Under the pieces are notes generated by a model. It made no database searches. It had not been told where the DNA came from and saw nothing but the letters and a program-made list of their open reading frames with translations. The position numbers and the translations under genes are program-made. Shown in pieces: positions 10,958 to 25,672 of a DNA stretch of 64,000 bases. Location of the stretch: assembly GCF_000002235.5 (NCBI RefSeq), contig NW_022145604.1, forward strand, positions 5,367,077 to 5,431,076. Direction: 5' to 3'. Position 1 is the stretch's first letter; the number at the start of each line of letters is the position of its first letter. The DNA is from Strongylocentrotus purpuratus. Taxonomy: Eukaryota > Echinodermata > Echinoidea > Camarodonta > Strongylocentrotidae.

Positions 10958-13900
10958 CTGCAAAACAAAACATTCAGAGAAGAAGAGAAAATAAATATAA
11001 GTGTTATTTCAAAGATGCTTAGGATATTAAACGGGTGTTGTCAATAACCAGGATTAGCCATCCATTCCCCCATATGGTAAAAGTTAATATCTTACTTTTC
11101 TCTCACCTTAAAGAGAAGGTTTAGTTCTGGGAAGAGGTGAAAAATAATTTGTGAGTGTTATCATTCTTATTATGCAAGTGTGGAAGAACATCAGATAAGA
11201 CATGTTCCCTAAAAAGCATGGCTCTTCAAATGCCTTCATATTCCAAATATGTCATGTAACATCGTAAAAATTCAGGGTCGGATTTTTACGCCACATGTTT
11301 GTGTAGTCCCATATACATCTTTCTGTGTACAGTGTTTGTAACTTTACCAAGACTTGGCAATTTTTTTTAATCATTTTGATGATTCCAGAACCTTACATTA
11401 CACACAAAATCTTATATGCTAGATGATCAACCTTTTCTGGTCGGTTTCACACCGTTTCTTCCACAATGCAATCGCATGACCAGAACTCAACTTCATCTTT
11501 AAGACTCTCTGAGAGACTAGGTTTTTTTTCTTGATTGGACTAGGGGTTGCTGTGTGCAGACTTGTAGAACCATTACTGGGATCTCCACCAAGTTTGGTGT
11601 CAGCGCATTATGGCCTTCTACACATGGCATCTGGCAACCATCTTCCCTTTAACTAAAATAAATCCAAGAATCTTAGAAAGTCCTGACAAAGAATCCTGAG
11701 ACTCGAGCATTTTGCCTGGCTTGCTCGTGATATGGGTTCCATACGCATGGCTTCAAACAGAAATAGACAATCGCAATATCTTACAGGACCACGATGAGAA
11801 TAACTTTCACCCTAAAATTAATCTCTAAAACCCCACCCCTGAATTGTAATTGTAAACAGGATTGGTGTAAAGACCTATAATATTTCACTTGAAAACCCAA
11901 ATAAAGAAATAGGGATGTTGAGTCATCTTTGATGCTAACACATACAGAAGAACCTTGATATAATGGCTTTGGATATAATTTAACCCTTCCCTTGGCCTAA
12001 TTGTCCTCATTGATTTTTCTATTTTACCTTTAAAATGTATTAGGTTAAAGCATTCTGCAGCAGACACTAATCTCAAAGGTTATCACTTTCAATACCAGAT
12101 CATGCTCGAGTCCTGCTACTTACGAAACACACAAACAAGTCTATTAATTTTCTTAACACGGTATTACTAAATCATTGGCACATACACAAATACGTTTAAA
12201 AAAATACATTTGAATAAACATGAGGTTAGACACTGGATGACAAAATGATGGGGAGGCATTCTAATACATTAAAACTTACACATGAACATGTAGAGGAAAA
12301 AGAAGTCTGAGGAACATAAAGGAAACATTTTTTAAAACCCATTGTCGAGAGAATAAGTACATCTGCATACATAAGGCTCGTCCAGACATGATGCAGTAAA
12401 CCACCACCAAAAAAAAAAATTGTTTGTATGTGTGAATATATGGCAAGTACACACAACAAAGGTCCTGCAAGTATTCAGTTAGCTCTGTGTTACAAGGCAT
12501 GAAGCGTATTAAACTTTATGTCATCATTTAAAAAAACAAACGCCACGGTTTACAGCTACATATCTAAACAAGGCTTGTAAAGGAAAATAAAGCTTTGGGA
12601 GTGAGAGAAAGGAAAATAAACCATTGCAGAGAGAATATATACATGTACCTGTGCATGCTTAGAGAAAGGGGGAGGTGGGGGGGGGGGGGGGGTAAAGGCC
12701 CTTCTTTTAAAACCAAAGACGTCTAGATATACTGACAAGAAGAGTAACAGAAAGCTCAAAAACTATGTTCCCATATAACGATGTTTCTCATATCTAAGCA
12801 ATGTCAGAGTAGGGTTCTAAACTCTGATATTAGACAGTACACCCATGCATCTCTAATGTACAGTGTTTTGTGAATAATACCGTTTTGACAATTACTATCA
12901 TTTTTCAGAATACCACCCCAAGAGTTGGGAAATGGAACTACAGTATATCTACGATGGCATGCTTTTCTGCAAATAAAGCAGGAATGATGTGAGTTGGGAA
13001 TCTACTAGAGAGTTAAAGTTCTTTTTGGAAACCTGCGTGAATGTCCAGGATTGACTCAGGTGCTTGAGGTAGGCGTTTAGAAAGTAAACAAGCAAAGTAA
13101 AAAAAAAACGGGTTAGAGTAATCAATGCATCAGGTACGTGTAAAGCCAACCGCACACTATACGAACCTGCCTACGTCCCCATTTGGGAAGATTCTGCAAT
13201 GAGCATTCATACATGTAAAACATGTATAATCTTAATAATAGAGGTTTGGAATACTTGATAAGAAAGCAAAGTCGGGCAACTGCAAGCTTCCTCGAAGGAG
13301 AAACCTTGATCGGCACAAAATCTTTGACGCAATTTCGGTTGGACTATCATCTACGATTTGAAACAGATTTGGCTTTTAACCCCAACTACATCATTTGTGA
13401 TTGTTAGTATTCATATCGCTATTCTGAACCATTACCAGGATATATTCTCACAATGACCTACAAGTGCATCCATAAATTGGCTCCCTCCTATCTCCAAAAC
13501 CTTCTCTCATTACATCAACCAGGAAGGCATGGTCTGAGATCTGGCAACGACCCAACCTTGCTCTCGGTTCCCAGGAGTCGTACACGCTTTGGGGATCGAT
13601 CTTTTTCTGTTTCCGCACCACGTCTCTGGAACAATCTCCCTCAGGCTGTACGATCTTCTCCTTCTCTCGCTATCTTTCAACGTTCCTTGAAAACCTTTCT
13701 CTTTAATAGTTGAATTTATATATTTTTGTGTACGTAATTTTATTGTTTGCTATCAATGTCAATTAAGTAATGTAATGCTGTAAAGCGCTGTGATACACAT
13801 GTATGTCTGTAAGAGCGCTATATAAATGCCAATATTATTATTATTATTATATATTTGTTTAGATTCCCATATCCAAAGCCACAGCAGTTTCTTTGAAAAT

Positions 13901-14117
13901 GAGATTGCAGAAGAATCATATAGTTTGCGGCAAGCATAAGAGGTAATAAAAAGTGCAATTATGGAAATGTCTTTTGATATTTAAATCATTGAGGGCCGTA
14001 CACATATTATGCAGATAATGCTGTTTAGTTTTATTTATTTATTTATTTTTTAAAAAAAATTTTAATTTTTTTTTATTTATTTATTTATTTATTTATTTTT
14101 TTATTTATTTATTTATT

Positions 14118-14156
<39 letters not shown>

Positions 14157-16361
14157 GGGGGGGGGGGGGGGGGTTGTATGTGCCTAAATTATTGGCAAAA
14201 AGGAATTTGAAATAAAAAGCAGCTTTGCACAAGCAAGGACCAGCATACTCCTTATCTGCATGTTATAAGCTGAAGAAATGTGGGTTGGGGGTTTTCAACC
14301 GCATACCGGTATGTGAACGAGGTAAAATGTCAGAATTTTAATAGTAACAGGTGCAACGGTAGGTGGGGCAATTGAGTGCAGGTTACAAAAGTTCAGAGAT
14401 ATTGAAAGAAAGGTATAGACTAGGTGGATTATTACTACATAATAGTAAGATTTCAGCTCACTCAACATCAAGCTTCCCATGTGTATATACAGTCAAACCA
14501 TAGCGACCGCCCAACGGAAACACAAAAAGTGGTCTTTGTAGACAGGTTCCTTTAGTACATGTTTCAATCAGAAACCATTTTCAAGGGGGGAAAAAAAATT
14601 GTGTTTTCTTTGTAGACAGTTGGTCACTAAAGCAGGTTTGACTTTATAGTCAATACAAAATGTAAGTTACTAAAGCTGACCATGAAGTAAAGAAAAATAT
14701 TTTAAAACTCACATTCAAAATGTCTGTATTCAGCATTTGTTCCCCTCCCCCCCCCCCCCCCCCCTGCCCCTTCCAATTTCCAAAGCTCATTAGAAGCGCA
14801 GGGGAACGTTACATTATAATGTGACATGTGATAAATGAGAGCATTTGGTTTACCCAGGGAAGGCTCATCAGCATCAATGCCGTTCTTCCTGAGGGTACTG
14901 AAATACTACTACCCCAGTGATTGCCAGGTACCCACTAACACCAGGGGGGGGAGTGGCACATGCGGATTAAAGGTACTATGTCCCTTTTGCAGCCAACCTT
15001 AAATGTTGTAGAACTTTGCAGGAATTATGACTATGTCATGTATGTCCTATCTGTGAAATTTAAACGTTAGCAGTGTCCTCATATTCAAATTATGCAAGGA
15101 AACCTGTAATACTTGCTAGACTTCATTACTTGAGTGACTGACTGGCTTTTTTTCTTCTTTGGTAATAACATACATAAAATGAGCTGTAAAGGATACATGA
15201 GCATTTGTCTACATCAATAACCCACTTCTTGTGATGGCCAAGATTAAACTGATTGAATCTTTGCGCAGCATAAAACGTATGACCATTCGGTACAATTGTC
15301 TGAAAATCAGGAATATTACTTTTGGGCTCTATAGCCCTAAAGTCGATTTGACAACTAATAGTCATTATTTTCCTACTTGAAGACATTTTCAAGCCCCACC
15401 TTTTTTAGGGAAGTTCTAAATTAGTATTATCTTTCAAATGCAGTTGGAATTTAACTTTTTCATTTTTTTGGCCTGCAAATGGGACATAGTACCTTTAATG
15501 TCTTGATAAAGGACGTTCATGCTGGGCCGAGATAATAACCATCAACCCTTGGATTGCTAGTCAAGTAAATAAACCACTTAACCACGAAACCTCCAGAGAG
15601 AACAAAATATTATTCATCCTTTCATTTTTATCATTAGCAAATTTCTTTATAGAAGTTATGAATTCTGAACTCCTTCTGGACTATCTTACCTTTTCATCAT
15701 AGTTCCAATGTTGATTTCCTCCCTGCATATGGCAGCTCAGCATCATGACGGGTCCTCCTCGCGCTACATCCAGACAAAGATCGTCATGCCTCAACTCGTT
15801 GTTCTTGGTAAAGGCCCAAATCTAGACAAAACGGTAAAGAGCGAGAGAAGAAGGGGGGGGGGGGGAGAAAGGGAGAAAGAGAGAGAGAGTGAGCAATAAC
15901 AATTTAAACTACAGTCAAATCTGCTTTAGAGATGCTTCAAAATGCTGTGACACAATTTGCAAATATCATGGAGGAGGGTGTTTACATGATTATTATGCAC
16001 ATCTCACATCTTGTTTTAAATAAACAATTATCACTCTATCGGTGAAAAAAATGGGCAAAATCTAGTCCAACTAAAAAAAAATTGCATCGCCTAAACTGAT
16101 AAAGACTGTATGTAAAATGCAGGGGAGGAGAAAGAGGAAGAGCGGGGTGGAAAGAAAGTGGTATTGAGAGAGACAGAGAGAGAGACAGAGAGAGAGAGTG
16201 AGAGAGAGAGAAAGAAAGAGAGACAGAGACAGAGACAGAGAGAGAGAGAGAGACAGAGAGAGAGAGAGAGACAGAAAGAGAGACAGACAGACAGACAGAG
16301 ACAGAGAGAGACAGATAGTGAGAGAGAGAGAGAGAGAAAGAGAGACAGACAGAGACAGAGA

Positions 16362-16405
<44 letters not shown>

Positions 16406-19400
16406 CAGACAGAGAGAGAGAGAGCAAGAGATAGACAGAGAGAGAGAGATAGAGAGACAGAGACAGAGACAGACACAGAGAGAGGGAGATAGAGACAGAA
16501 AGACAAATAGAGAGACACAAAGATATATACAGACAAAAGTAAAGACAGAGAGAGAGAGGAGGACAGACAAACTTGTTTTACCTGGTTTCCTCCTTGCCCA
16601 TGGCATCCATACAGACCCACTTTATTACCAGCCTCCTTCATCATAGTATCCAGACAGACATGAGCCTCCGTGTTTCTCACCTGATGGAGACAAAGGAGAG
16701 GATAGGACATTCAAATTAACATTCATTTCCTTCCCATTGGCAATATGGTTAAAAATTAACAAATAGAACAGAAAAGTAAATAATTAAATAATCTGAAGGA
16801 GGCAAAACCTGGTAAGAAAGCACTTGTGTTGGGAACACGTTACTGGTTAACCTCACTAAACACTGCACAATGTCAATGCAATGTGATTGTTTAATCTTTC
16901 TTTTGTTACAAGTTCCAATTGACACATCCACAGGCTTGCCAAATGTGCCAATTGCCACAAACCATTATTGTCTATAAACAAATGGATAGGAGTGTGCACT
17001 GCAAAAAGGATTGCATAATGACCCATTTACAGTCTCAAGTAACTACATGACAATCCTTTTATAACCTGTATGTAGTACATGTTGCTTTATCCTTGGAATT
17101 TAGAAATGAAGTAGAATCTGTTGATAAAAAATATCTCTTAAGAAATATAACGTGGGACAGGGATACTATTGAAGCAGCACATACACTGTATAGAGTTAAA
17201 TAGCATAATATCAGGGAGATGACAAATTAAATCATTGATTCTAACCGTCCGTAAGTACCCAGGATCTCCCTGATGATGGGCCATTATGATCAAATGTTCC
17301 ACAACCTTTGACAGACAAAAGCTTCTAAGACAGACACTCTAAGAACCGCCCCAATCAACCAACATCAGGTTACTTACTTCACCCTTAAACTGGTAGTTGA
17401 CTGGCCATGATGATTCCGGATAGATGTTTTCTAGATCGTTTGTTCGTGTCTCCTTAGATCAAGATAATTATGTAAAGTTCCTTAATTAAAAGTAAATTGA
17501 ATTAAATTAAATTAGTTTTCTAGATACCAATTGAATCTAAGACCTGCCCCAATCAACCAACCTCCAGGTACTTACTTCACCCATAAACTGGTAGTTGACT
17601 GGCCATGATGATTCCGGATAGATGTTTTCCAAATACCACTTGAATGACTTGCAGCTCAGGCTCTTCCTTAGGTTCAACCGATCCGAGATATCTCCTGGAT
17701 CAGTCTTGGCCACAGAGGGCGATATCCTGTAGTAGAAGTTCTTGTACTCGTCCAGCCAGACCTCGGCAAGTCGCTTGTTGTTCTTGTTAACGTAGTTGGT
17801 GCCAGGGGGGAAGTGGTAGGGAGACTTCTTGCGGAAAACGTGGCCCACGTGGGAGCAGGGGATGAACTCCAGCTTACCGCCACACATCCACAACTAAGGA
17901 AAAGGAGAAACCGAAAAAGGAAAGGACATGCAATGTTACAATCATCAGAGTAATAGAAACCATACATACATACGTTAAAAGCATAATTCCCAAAGATAGT
18001 GATAAGGCAACTTCAGAGGCAGTGTGGCACAAATAATTTAAAATCTTGCTAAAGGATGTCAGTACTATCGCAGAGATTTGAAGCAATATCATGTGATCCG
18101 TAGTCCAATAACATCTTCAATTTATCAAAAAATCTCTTTTCATACAGGTTTCCGTACCATTGGACAGAAAAAAATTGAATAATATCTGCAAATTACCACT
18201 AATAATTTTAAAAGTATGACTTACCTTGAAAGACAATTCCAGATTCTCTCCACCCCAGATGTTGAAGCCAGGGTCGTACTGTCCTAGCTCCTCAAAATAG
18301 CTCTTGTCGATGGCAAACAGACCACCAGCCATTGTGGGAGACCTGAAAAAGAGGGTGATAAGCAAATGAATGCAAAACCGTGATTTTTAAGCCCATCAAA
18401 CATTGTTTTAAAACTACTTATTGTGATCTACTCCCAGTGAAGCTGCATCTAACAAAAATATGTTTGAAATATTATAAAGTTGGGCCAGCTGATTGACAAC
18501 ACAATAGCAAAAACTTGCTGAAAACCACATACCCTGACGATAAAAAACATTCAGATACTGTAGATACACTTGTACATAAGACAAAAGGTTTCCTGAATGC
18601 CATGGCATACCAAAGACCAATCAAGATAAGTTTTTGATGGATCATGATTATTTACTACTGCATTCTCAAGTTCCCTAGACTTAATACAGGGATCACTCAG
18701 TTCCCAAAGATAATGGGTGAAGACATATCAAAGTAAGGTGATTGGTCAATAAAAAGCATTCTGATTTCTTTCTTGATAGATTCCTGCACACTGTGCGCTG
18801 ATTACGGTTGCCGGAGCTAAAGCTAGGGTAATAATTTCCAAAGCTCTTTGGAAGTGAATAGAGATGTTATATGATGTGTTATGCGCTATACAAGAACCGA
18901 ATATTATTAATATTATTACCTGACTGGTTCAGTTGGATCTCCTTTCCTCCTGATCTGTTCCCTCTTAGGAACCGGAAACCACTTGAAGAAGAGGGACCAA
19001 CCAAAGCCGCCCATCTGAGGGTCGTTACCGTGCTGGTACTGAAAGGTGTCATCACTGATCACGTCGATGACCGGGCAAACAGATGTCGTCCTGAAATGGA
19101 TGGAACAAGAGAAAGAATGTTAAAGACTTTGGAAAATTAATATCTTGATGAGTAGTACTAGAGGGACCAACAGAAGCCGCCCATCTGAGGTTCGTTGCCA
19201 TGCTGGTACTGAAAGGTATCACCGATCACGTGAATGACTGGCAAATAGACGTCCTGGATTTGGTAAAGCAAGAATAAGAATAACAGAATGAGGCTTCAAG
19301 CATTTATCTAACCAATTTTTACAGAAAATCTATGTAAGCAGAAATAGATTTAGAAAAAGAAGGAGTCAACTGATCACGTCGATGACCAGGCCTGAAATGA

Positions 19401-22400
19401 ATAGAACAAGAGGAAGAATGTTAAAGACTTTGGAAGATTAATATCTTAATGAGAAGTACTTCGTCCAACCAATCATTGTAGATGATACAGATGTATGTGT
19501 AAATAGAGGGACGGACTGAAGCCGCCCATATGTGGGTCATTGCCGTGCTGGTACAGAAAGGTATCATTGCTGATCATGTCGATGACCGGGCAAACAGATG
19601 TTGTCCTAAAATGATTAGAACAAGAGCAATAATGTTAAATAATAATAATAATAATATAATAATATTGGATATTTATATAGCGCACATATCCACCCTGCAA
19701 GGTGCTCAAAGCGCTCCAATATTACGCCGGTTCTGGGAGGCTACCGATTTTGGTGCTCAGTCACAGCATTCAAGGAATTCCTTCCTACCAGTCCCCATTT
19801 ACTTCACCTGGGTGGAGTGTGGCAAATGTAGATCAATGTCTTGTCAAAGGACATTAGTGCCGAGGCGGGATTTGAACCGCGGACCTTGTGATCGATAGTC
19901 CGGCAACGTATCCACTTGTCCACGACACCTCCAGACTTTGGAAGATTAATATCTTGATGAGAAGTCCTTCCTCCAACCAATCATTGCAGAAAATATTTGT
20001 AAGAAGAGGGACCAACTGAAACTACCAATCTGAGGGTCGTTGCCGTGCTGGTACTGAAATGTAACACCGATCACGAAAATGACCGGGGAAACAGACTGGG
20101 TTTTGGATTGGGTGAAACAAGCAGAATAATAATAGAATGAGACTTTAAAGGTACTACGTCCCTTTTGCAGCCAACCTCAAATTCTGCAGAACTTTGCAGG
20201 AATTATGAATATGTCATGTATGTCCTATCTGTGAAATTTAAACATTAGCAGTGTCCTCATATTCAAATTATGCAAGGAAACCTGTTTACTTGCTAGACTT
20301 CACTGTCAGACACTTGAGTGACTGACTGGATTTTTTTCTTCTTTGGTAATAACATACATGAAAAGAGTTGTAAAGGGTACATGAGCATTTGTCTACATCA
20401 ATAACCCACTTCTTGTGATGGCCAAGATTAAACTGATTGAATCTTTGCGCAGCATAAAACGTATGACCATTCGGTACAATTGTCTGAAAATCAAGACTAT
20501 TACTTTTGGGCTCTATAGCCCTAAAGTCGATTTGACAACTAATAGTCGTTATTTTCCCACTTGAAGACATTTTCAAGCCCCACCTTTTTAGGGAAGTTCT
20601 AAATTAGTATTATCTTTCAAATGCAGTTGGAATTTAACTTTTTCATTTTTTTGGCCTGCAAATGGGACATAGAACCTTTAAGCAGATTTTCTCCAAACAA
20701 TCATTGCAGAAAATTTAGGTAAGCAGAGAGAGAGAGAGAGAGATTTAGAAGAAGGTTTTTTAAGAAGAGGAGGAGCCAATCCAAGCCACCAATCTCATTG
20801 AACTCATTGCTGATCACATCTATGTCTAGGCAAAAGGACATTGTCCTGGTATGGACAGAGCAACAACAACAAAAAAATTAGAAGAAGAGTTCTGTCAGAC
20901 TGAAGATAAAGTTATTGCATGTGAAGAAACTGTCTAGAATTCATTAGGTAAAGCTTACTTAACTTTCATGGCAACAAGTAGCGCAAAGGTCATTTGTTTG
21001 TAAGTCATCCGTTTGTGATATTTGTGAACACTAATATCTTTTATTCTCATAGCTTTTATTAGTGTCCTGCTTCAAGTGACAAATCTCATTTTGTTTACTT
21101 CTAATTATTTTTCTTCACAAGCTTCACAATCTGACAAAATCAGGGGCCGTATTCAATTCAGTATGTGGATTAAGTCATTATGTTGTTCAGCATTTTACTT
21201 GGCTAATATAATGGTGCACAGCTTATGATGACTGTATAAACACCATATCCTTGCCAATCAAGGCCTCACAAATAATTGGCTTAAGTCTGCTAGGGAGCTG
21301 TCTTAAATTTAGGGTAATATACTTTAAATTAATATCAAAGTTGGCTTTGTATTTTATCCAAGTCCAAAACTTAGTATTAAACATACTCATATTTCTGACA
21401 CAAGTATTGAATATCAGCTATGATGCTCATATTTCTTATTAAAGACACTTTCAAATAATATTAAATACAGAAAACTGTACAAAATCCAAAGTCAGTCTGG
21501 AAACACCCAACAGATGGTGTCAGCTACTAGCAGAGAGTAACATGACTAGCCTGTGAGTACCACCACATGTTCTGTATCAGACTGTTTGTTTTAAGAGCTG
21601 GATAGGCGGTACAAGTACAGTCAAACCTGTCTATAGCGACCGCCCAAGGGAGAAAAAAAAAGGTCTTTGTAGACAGATTCCTTTAGTACATGGTTCAACG
21701 AGAAAACATTTTCAAGGGAAACAAAAAATGTGGTCTTTGCAGACAGGTGGTCACTATTAAAGGTACTTGTCCCATTTGCAGGCCAAAAAAATGAAAAAGT
21801 TAAATTCCAACTGCATTTGAAAGATAATACTAATTTAGAACTTCCCTAAAAAAGGTGGGGCCTGAAAATGTCTTCAAGTGGGAAAATAATGACTATTAGT
21901 TGTCAAATCGACTTTAGGGCTATAGAGCCCAAAAGTAATAGTCTTGATTTTCAGACAATTGTACCGAATGGACATACGTTTTATGCTGCACAAAGATTCA
22001 ATCAGTTTAATCTTGGCCATCACAAGAAGTGGGTTATTGATGTAGACAAATGCTCATGTACCCTTTACAACTCTTTTCATGTATGTTATTACCAAATAAG
22101 AAAAAAAGCCAGTCAGTCACTCAATAGTGTCTGACAGTGAAGTCTAGCAAGTAAACGGTTTTCCTTGCATAATTTGAATATGAGGACACTGCTAACATTT
22201 AAATTTCACAGATAGGACATACATGACATATTCATAATTCCTGCAAAGTTCTACAGCATTTGAGCTGCAAAAGGGACATAGTACTTTTAAAAGCAAGTTT
22301 GACCGTATTTAACTCATTTGATTTTACACAGGTCTAATGCCCAGCTGGCTCCAAAAAGTTAATATACTCTTGAATACGTGTACATGTAAAATGAACATGA

Positions 22401-25400
22401 ACATTTCAGTACCGGTGTACATGACATGACTAAAAATGCATGCAAATATGAATACTGATCAATATAATGCAAATATTTATATTCTTTTTCAAATACACAA
22501 AATGTGCATGAAATTTCATGGATTTATTCTGTAGTAATTCATGAGAATGTTAGCAATAAAATGGACAAAGTTTATATGTGTGTCTCTGAGACAGTTCAGT
22601 TTCAAAAAATTCCCACCATTCAATATAGTTTCTTTCTGTATAACGGTAAAGGAAAGTTGCATATCCCATAAAACATTCTGGACAAATTACTGTTTAAAAA
22701 AAATTACAGTTAAATTGTCTATTTTATGGGAAGCAGAAAGCCAGCCCTGTAAACCTGCTTATTAAACAGATCAGTAATTTGAAAGCACTTTTAATGGATG
22801 TGCTTATCATCTAGAAAGAAAGCAGGAATACAATAATAATAATAATAGTATCGAAAATGAAAGCAGCGGTCGGTGTTCAGTTTGAGCAGGCCACTCCAGA
22901 GTGTCATAGGTAATTATCACATCAGTACGGTGCACTAACTCGCAGCTGGTGCATAAAACTTGACGCAGGTTTCATTAATCAGTATTAATGAACGCTGGCA
23001 TTCAGGAAGTGTCAACTATTTACAAACATCTGAAAGAAAAAAAGTATTAATGATGGAGATGATGACACACAGCATTTCAACATGGCTTCATATTTTTCTA
23101 TGAATTAAAAAAAAAACTCAAAGGCACTGGATCCTCCAATAAAATCAGTTACATATATTTTAACATTTCCTGAAATACAATGTACCATAAAACCTACATG
23201 TATCATATGATCTACATGTAGGAGTTGCAAGTTATATAACACTTATGAGTTGTGTTGTGCTTTGTGATGAAATTTGGTAAATTGCAATGCTTGATGTGAC
23301 AGCGCCTTAATTTTATACTAAAGTACTTTTGAATCTATAGAGTAGTTTTCAGACATGCCTGACTAATAAGTCCTCCGCACACGTGTACAAATGAATATTT
23401 TTTAATAGTCAGTCTATTCTCAAGGAGAGAATATAAGCACTACCGTACTGTTGCCCTATGGGGACTGCATCTCTGTAGACTAGTACACTGCATCAAAGTG
23501 CTTTGCTCTCCTGACCTTCCATGACACAACAATAGGGGTTATTACATCAACTTCCTGGGACTTCCCCACTGCTCTATTAAGCCCCACTGCACTACTTATA
23601 GCAACTTGCGCCCTCTATATAGCAAACAATGCCTAATCGGTGCCTGTTGGTCCCCCATGACCCCCATTTTCTTATGTTGAGAGCTGATTTGATGAGATAA
23701 CCAACTGTCAGTGACCTTGCAGGGAGGTCTAATCCCCCAGGCCAAACTAGTACAGACAAGCTTTAAGGAGAACTGACCCAACAGAATAACTTTCTGAGAG
23801 ATTTATTGCATTCTTGCCCATCGATCTACAAGATTCCCCACCAAAGTTTATGACAAAGGCATAAAGCAAGAATAAAGTAGTTTCTCAGGAAGACATGGGC
23901 ATCGCCATTTTCTTGATTGCACCATGAAAAAGGTCAAGTTCTACTGCTGAACTGTTTGCAAGTGAAATGCAGGCATAGACACAGACACATTCAAAAACTT
24001 ACTACCGGTACTATTAAAAGCACTTGAACCTATCAGTATCAACAGGGATACAAAATATTGTGAAATATTGTGCCACAAAACTTCACACAACACATCCTTA
24101 CTTGCACCAAACGAACATGTACATATGAAATGTACCCACATCTGTAATGCGTCAGGCCGAGTGAGTGTTCCCTGTTTAGCTTCATGACAAGTGAATTCTT
24201 GGAGCTAGGGGGCGGAGTCGGCTTAGGGATTGTTATATGAGCTGTGTGGGTCAATATCTCTGATTTGTTTCCCAGATTTCGAGAAAAATGAATTGAAACA
24301 GTAGTGTCTTGTGAAAGGCATGGAAGCGATACACACTAATTGCCAACTGCATTTATATTCAGCTGTCACTCTTTGACCTCACAAATTTTTGCATTTTTCC
24401 ACATTCTATATCATTTGTTCACAAATACAAGTTAAAAACATGGTATTGAACACGATATTTCTAAAAATATCACAAGAGGTAAATATGTTAATTAACCAAT
24501 GAGGTTTTTTCACAAGAATGTCCTGGGGGGGGGGGGGGGGTGTTGCAAAGACCGTTGCTAACAGTTAATACTTTTGTGGAACTATAAAATCTTTTACTGT
24601 AAGAACAGGGAACCTTGGCTACAGGCCAGAACCAGGCCCATAGGAAATAGGAAGTTACAGAATGTAATTAGGATGTTTCATTCACAGCAGAACTTGGAGG
24701 GTCTATTGCTAATCTTTTGGTCTACAGAAATGTGAAATTTCAGCAAAAATTCTTTGGTTCCAAATAAGAAATTGCAGTTTTTGTGCGTCAAGTAATGCCT
24801 GGCTGGAATGCTCCCCAGGGAGTGGAGATTTTGCACACTGTGTGCAGGCAAGCACTGAATCCAATGACCGGGGTGATAGTATATCTGTAAAGCGCTTAGA
24901 GACATCAGAGATGTATTAAGTGCTATATAAAAGCGAAATATTATTATTTACCACCATTTAACCTTTATAATTAGAATGGGGTCATACTGTACCTGTCTTC
25001 AGCGATCCTGGCAAGCATGGGCTCCAACCATCCTTCCGTCACCTCACAATGAGAGTCCAGGAAGGTAAGGACCTGTCCCTTGGCCACGGCTGCCCCTGCC
25101 ATCCTGGCTCGGATCAGACCAGAGCGGCCCTTCATCTTCACAACGTAGACGGACACGGGTAGCTTGGCGATGTAATCCTCCAGGCTTTTTCCTAGATGTT
25201 CTGTGCAAGGAAATAGCAAATTTCATAAAATGAATCGGTACATAATCAAAATCAAAATTGAATTAAAATTAAAATTCTGTGACAATGTCATATATTCAAA
25301 TTCAAAGTTGAAACTGAAAATGATTTTAAAAGTACTTGTAAATATGAAATTCAAATTACTAAAAAATATTTAAAGACATAGGATCATTCCCTATTATCAA

Positions 25401-25633
25401 TAACTTAAAAATAAAATTTTGAATTTACTGCTTCACAGATGTACATGTAGGTACTCTAAAATTTTCCTAGAATATTTCAACTCACATCTATTTCTTATTA
25501 TCACCAATTTAAATATCTATTATTGACCCATTTTTTGTTGTCCTGTAATTTGGTGCCAAGCCGATCATGTCTTGAATGGAAATGGAGTGAAGGAGAGAAA
25601 AGAGATGGAGAGGGAGAGAGAGAGGGAGAGAGA

Positions 25634-25672
<39 letters not shown>

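Larger units (their letters stand above)
10958..15689 (-). other. GALNT intron 9
   Basis: Non-coding. In order: TTAA element Q2 (11108-11502), a CR1/L2-like LINE 3' end (13430-13853), a TTTA/poly(T)/poly(G) tract (14033-14173), Tc1-like MITE (14488-14646), C run (about 14747-14764) and TTAA element P1 (14967-15498). The stretch 11503-13429 shows nothing else but a G run near 12678. Confidence 0.8.
19091..24992 (-). other. GALNT intron 4
   Basis: Begins with five decayed half-copies of exon 5 (19161-20845) interrupted by a SINE and TTAA element P2. Then a Tc1-like element split by P3 (21616-22307), family A copy 2 (23577-23766), a G run near 24527 and a SINE tail (24840-24953). The rest is anonymous. 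Confidence 0.8.

Noticed and set aside
16036-16710. Long Ser/Leu (minus) and Arg/Glu (plus) open frames
   Set aside because: They are translations of the GA/GACA array; exon 8 overlaps part of the region in a separate, spliced frame.
19161-20845. Exon 5 copies as mutually exclusive alternative exons
   Set aside because: Every extra copy lacks the second half of the exon and a donor site, so none can replace exon 5.
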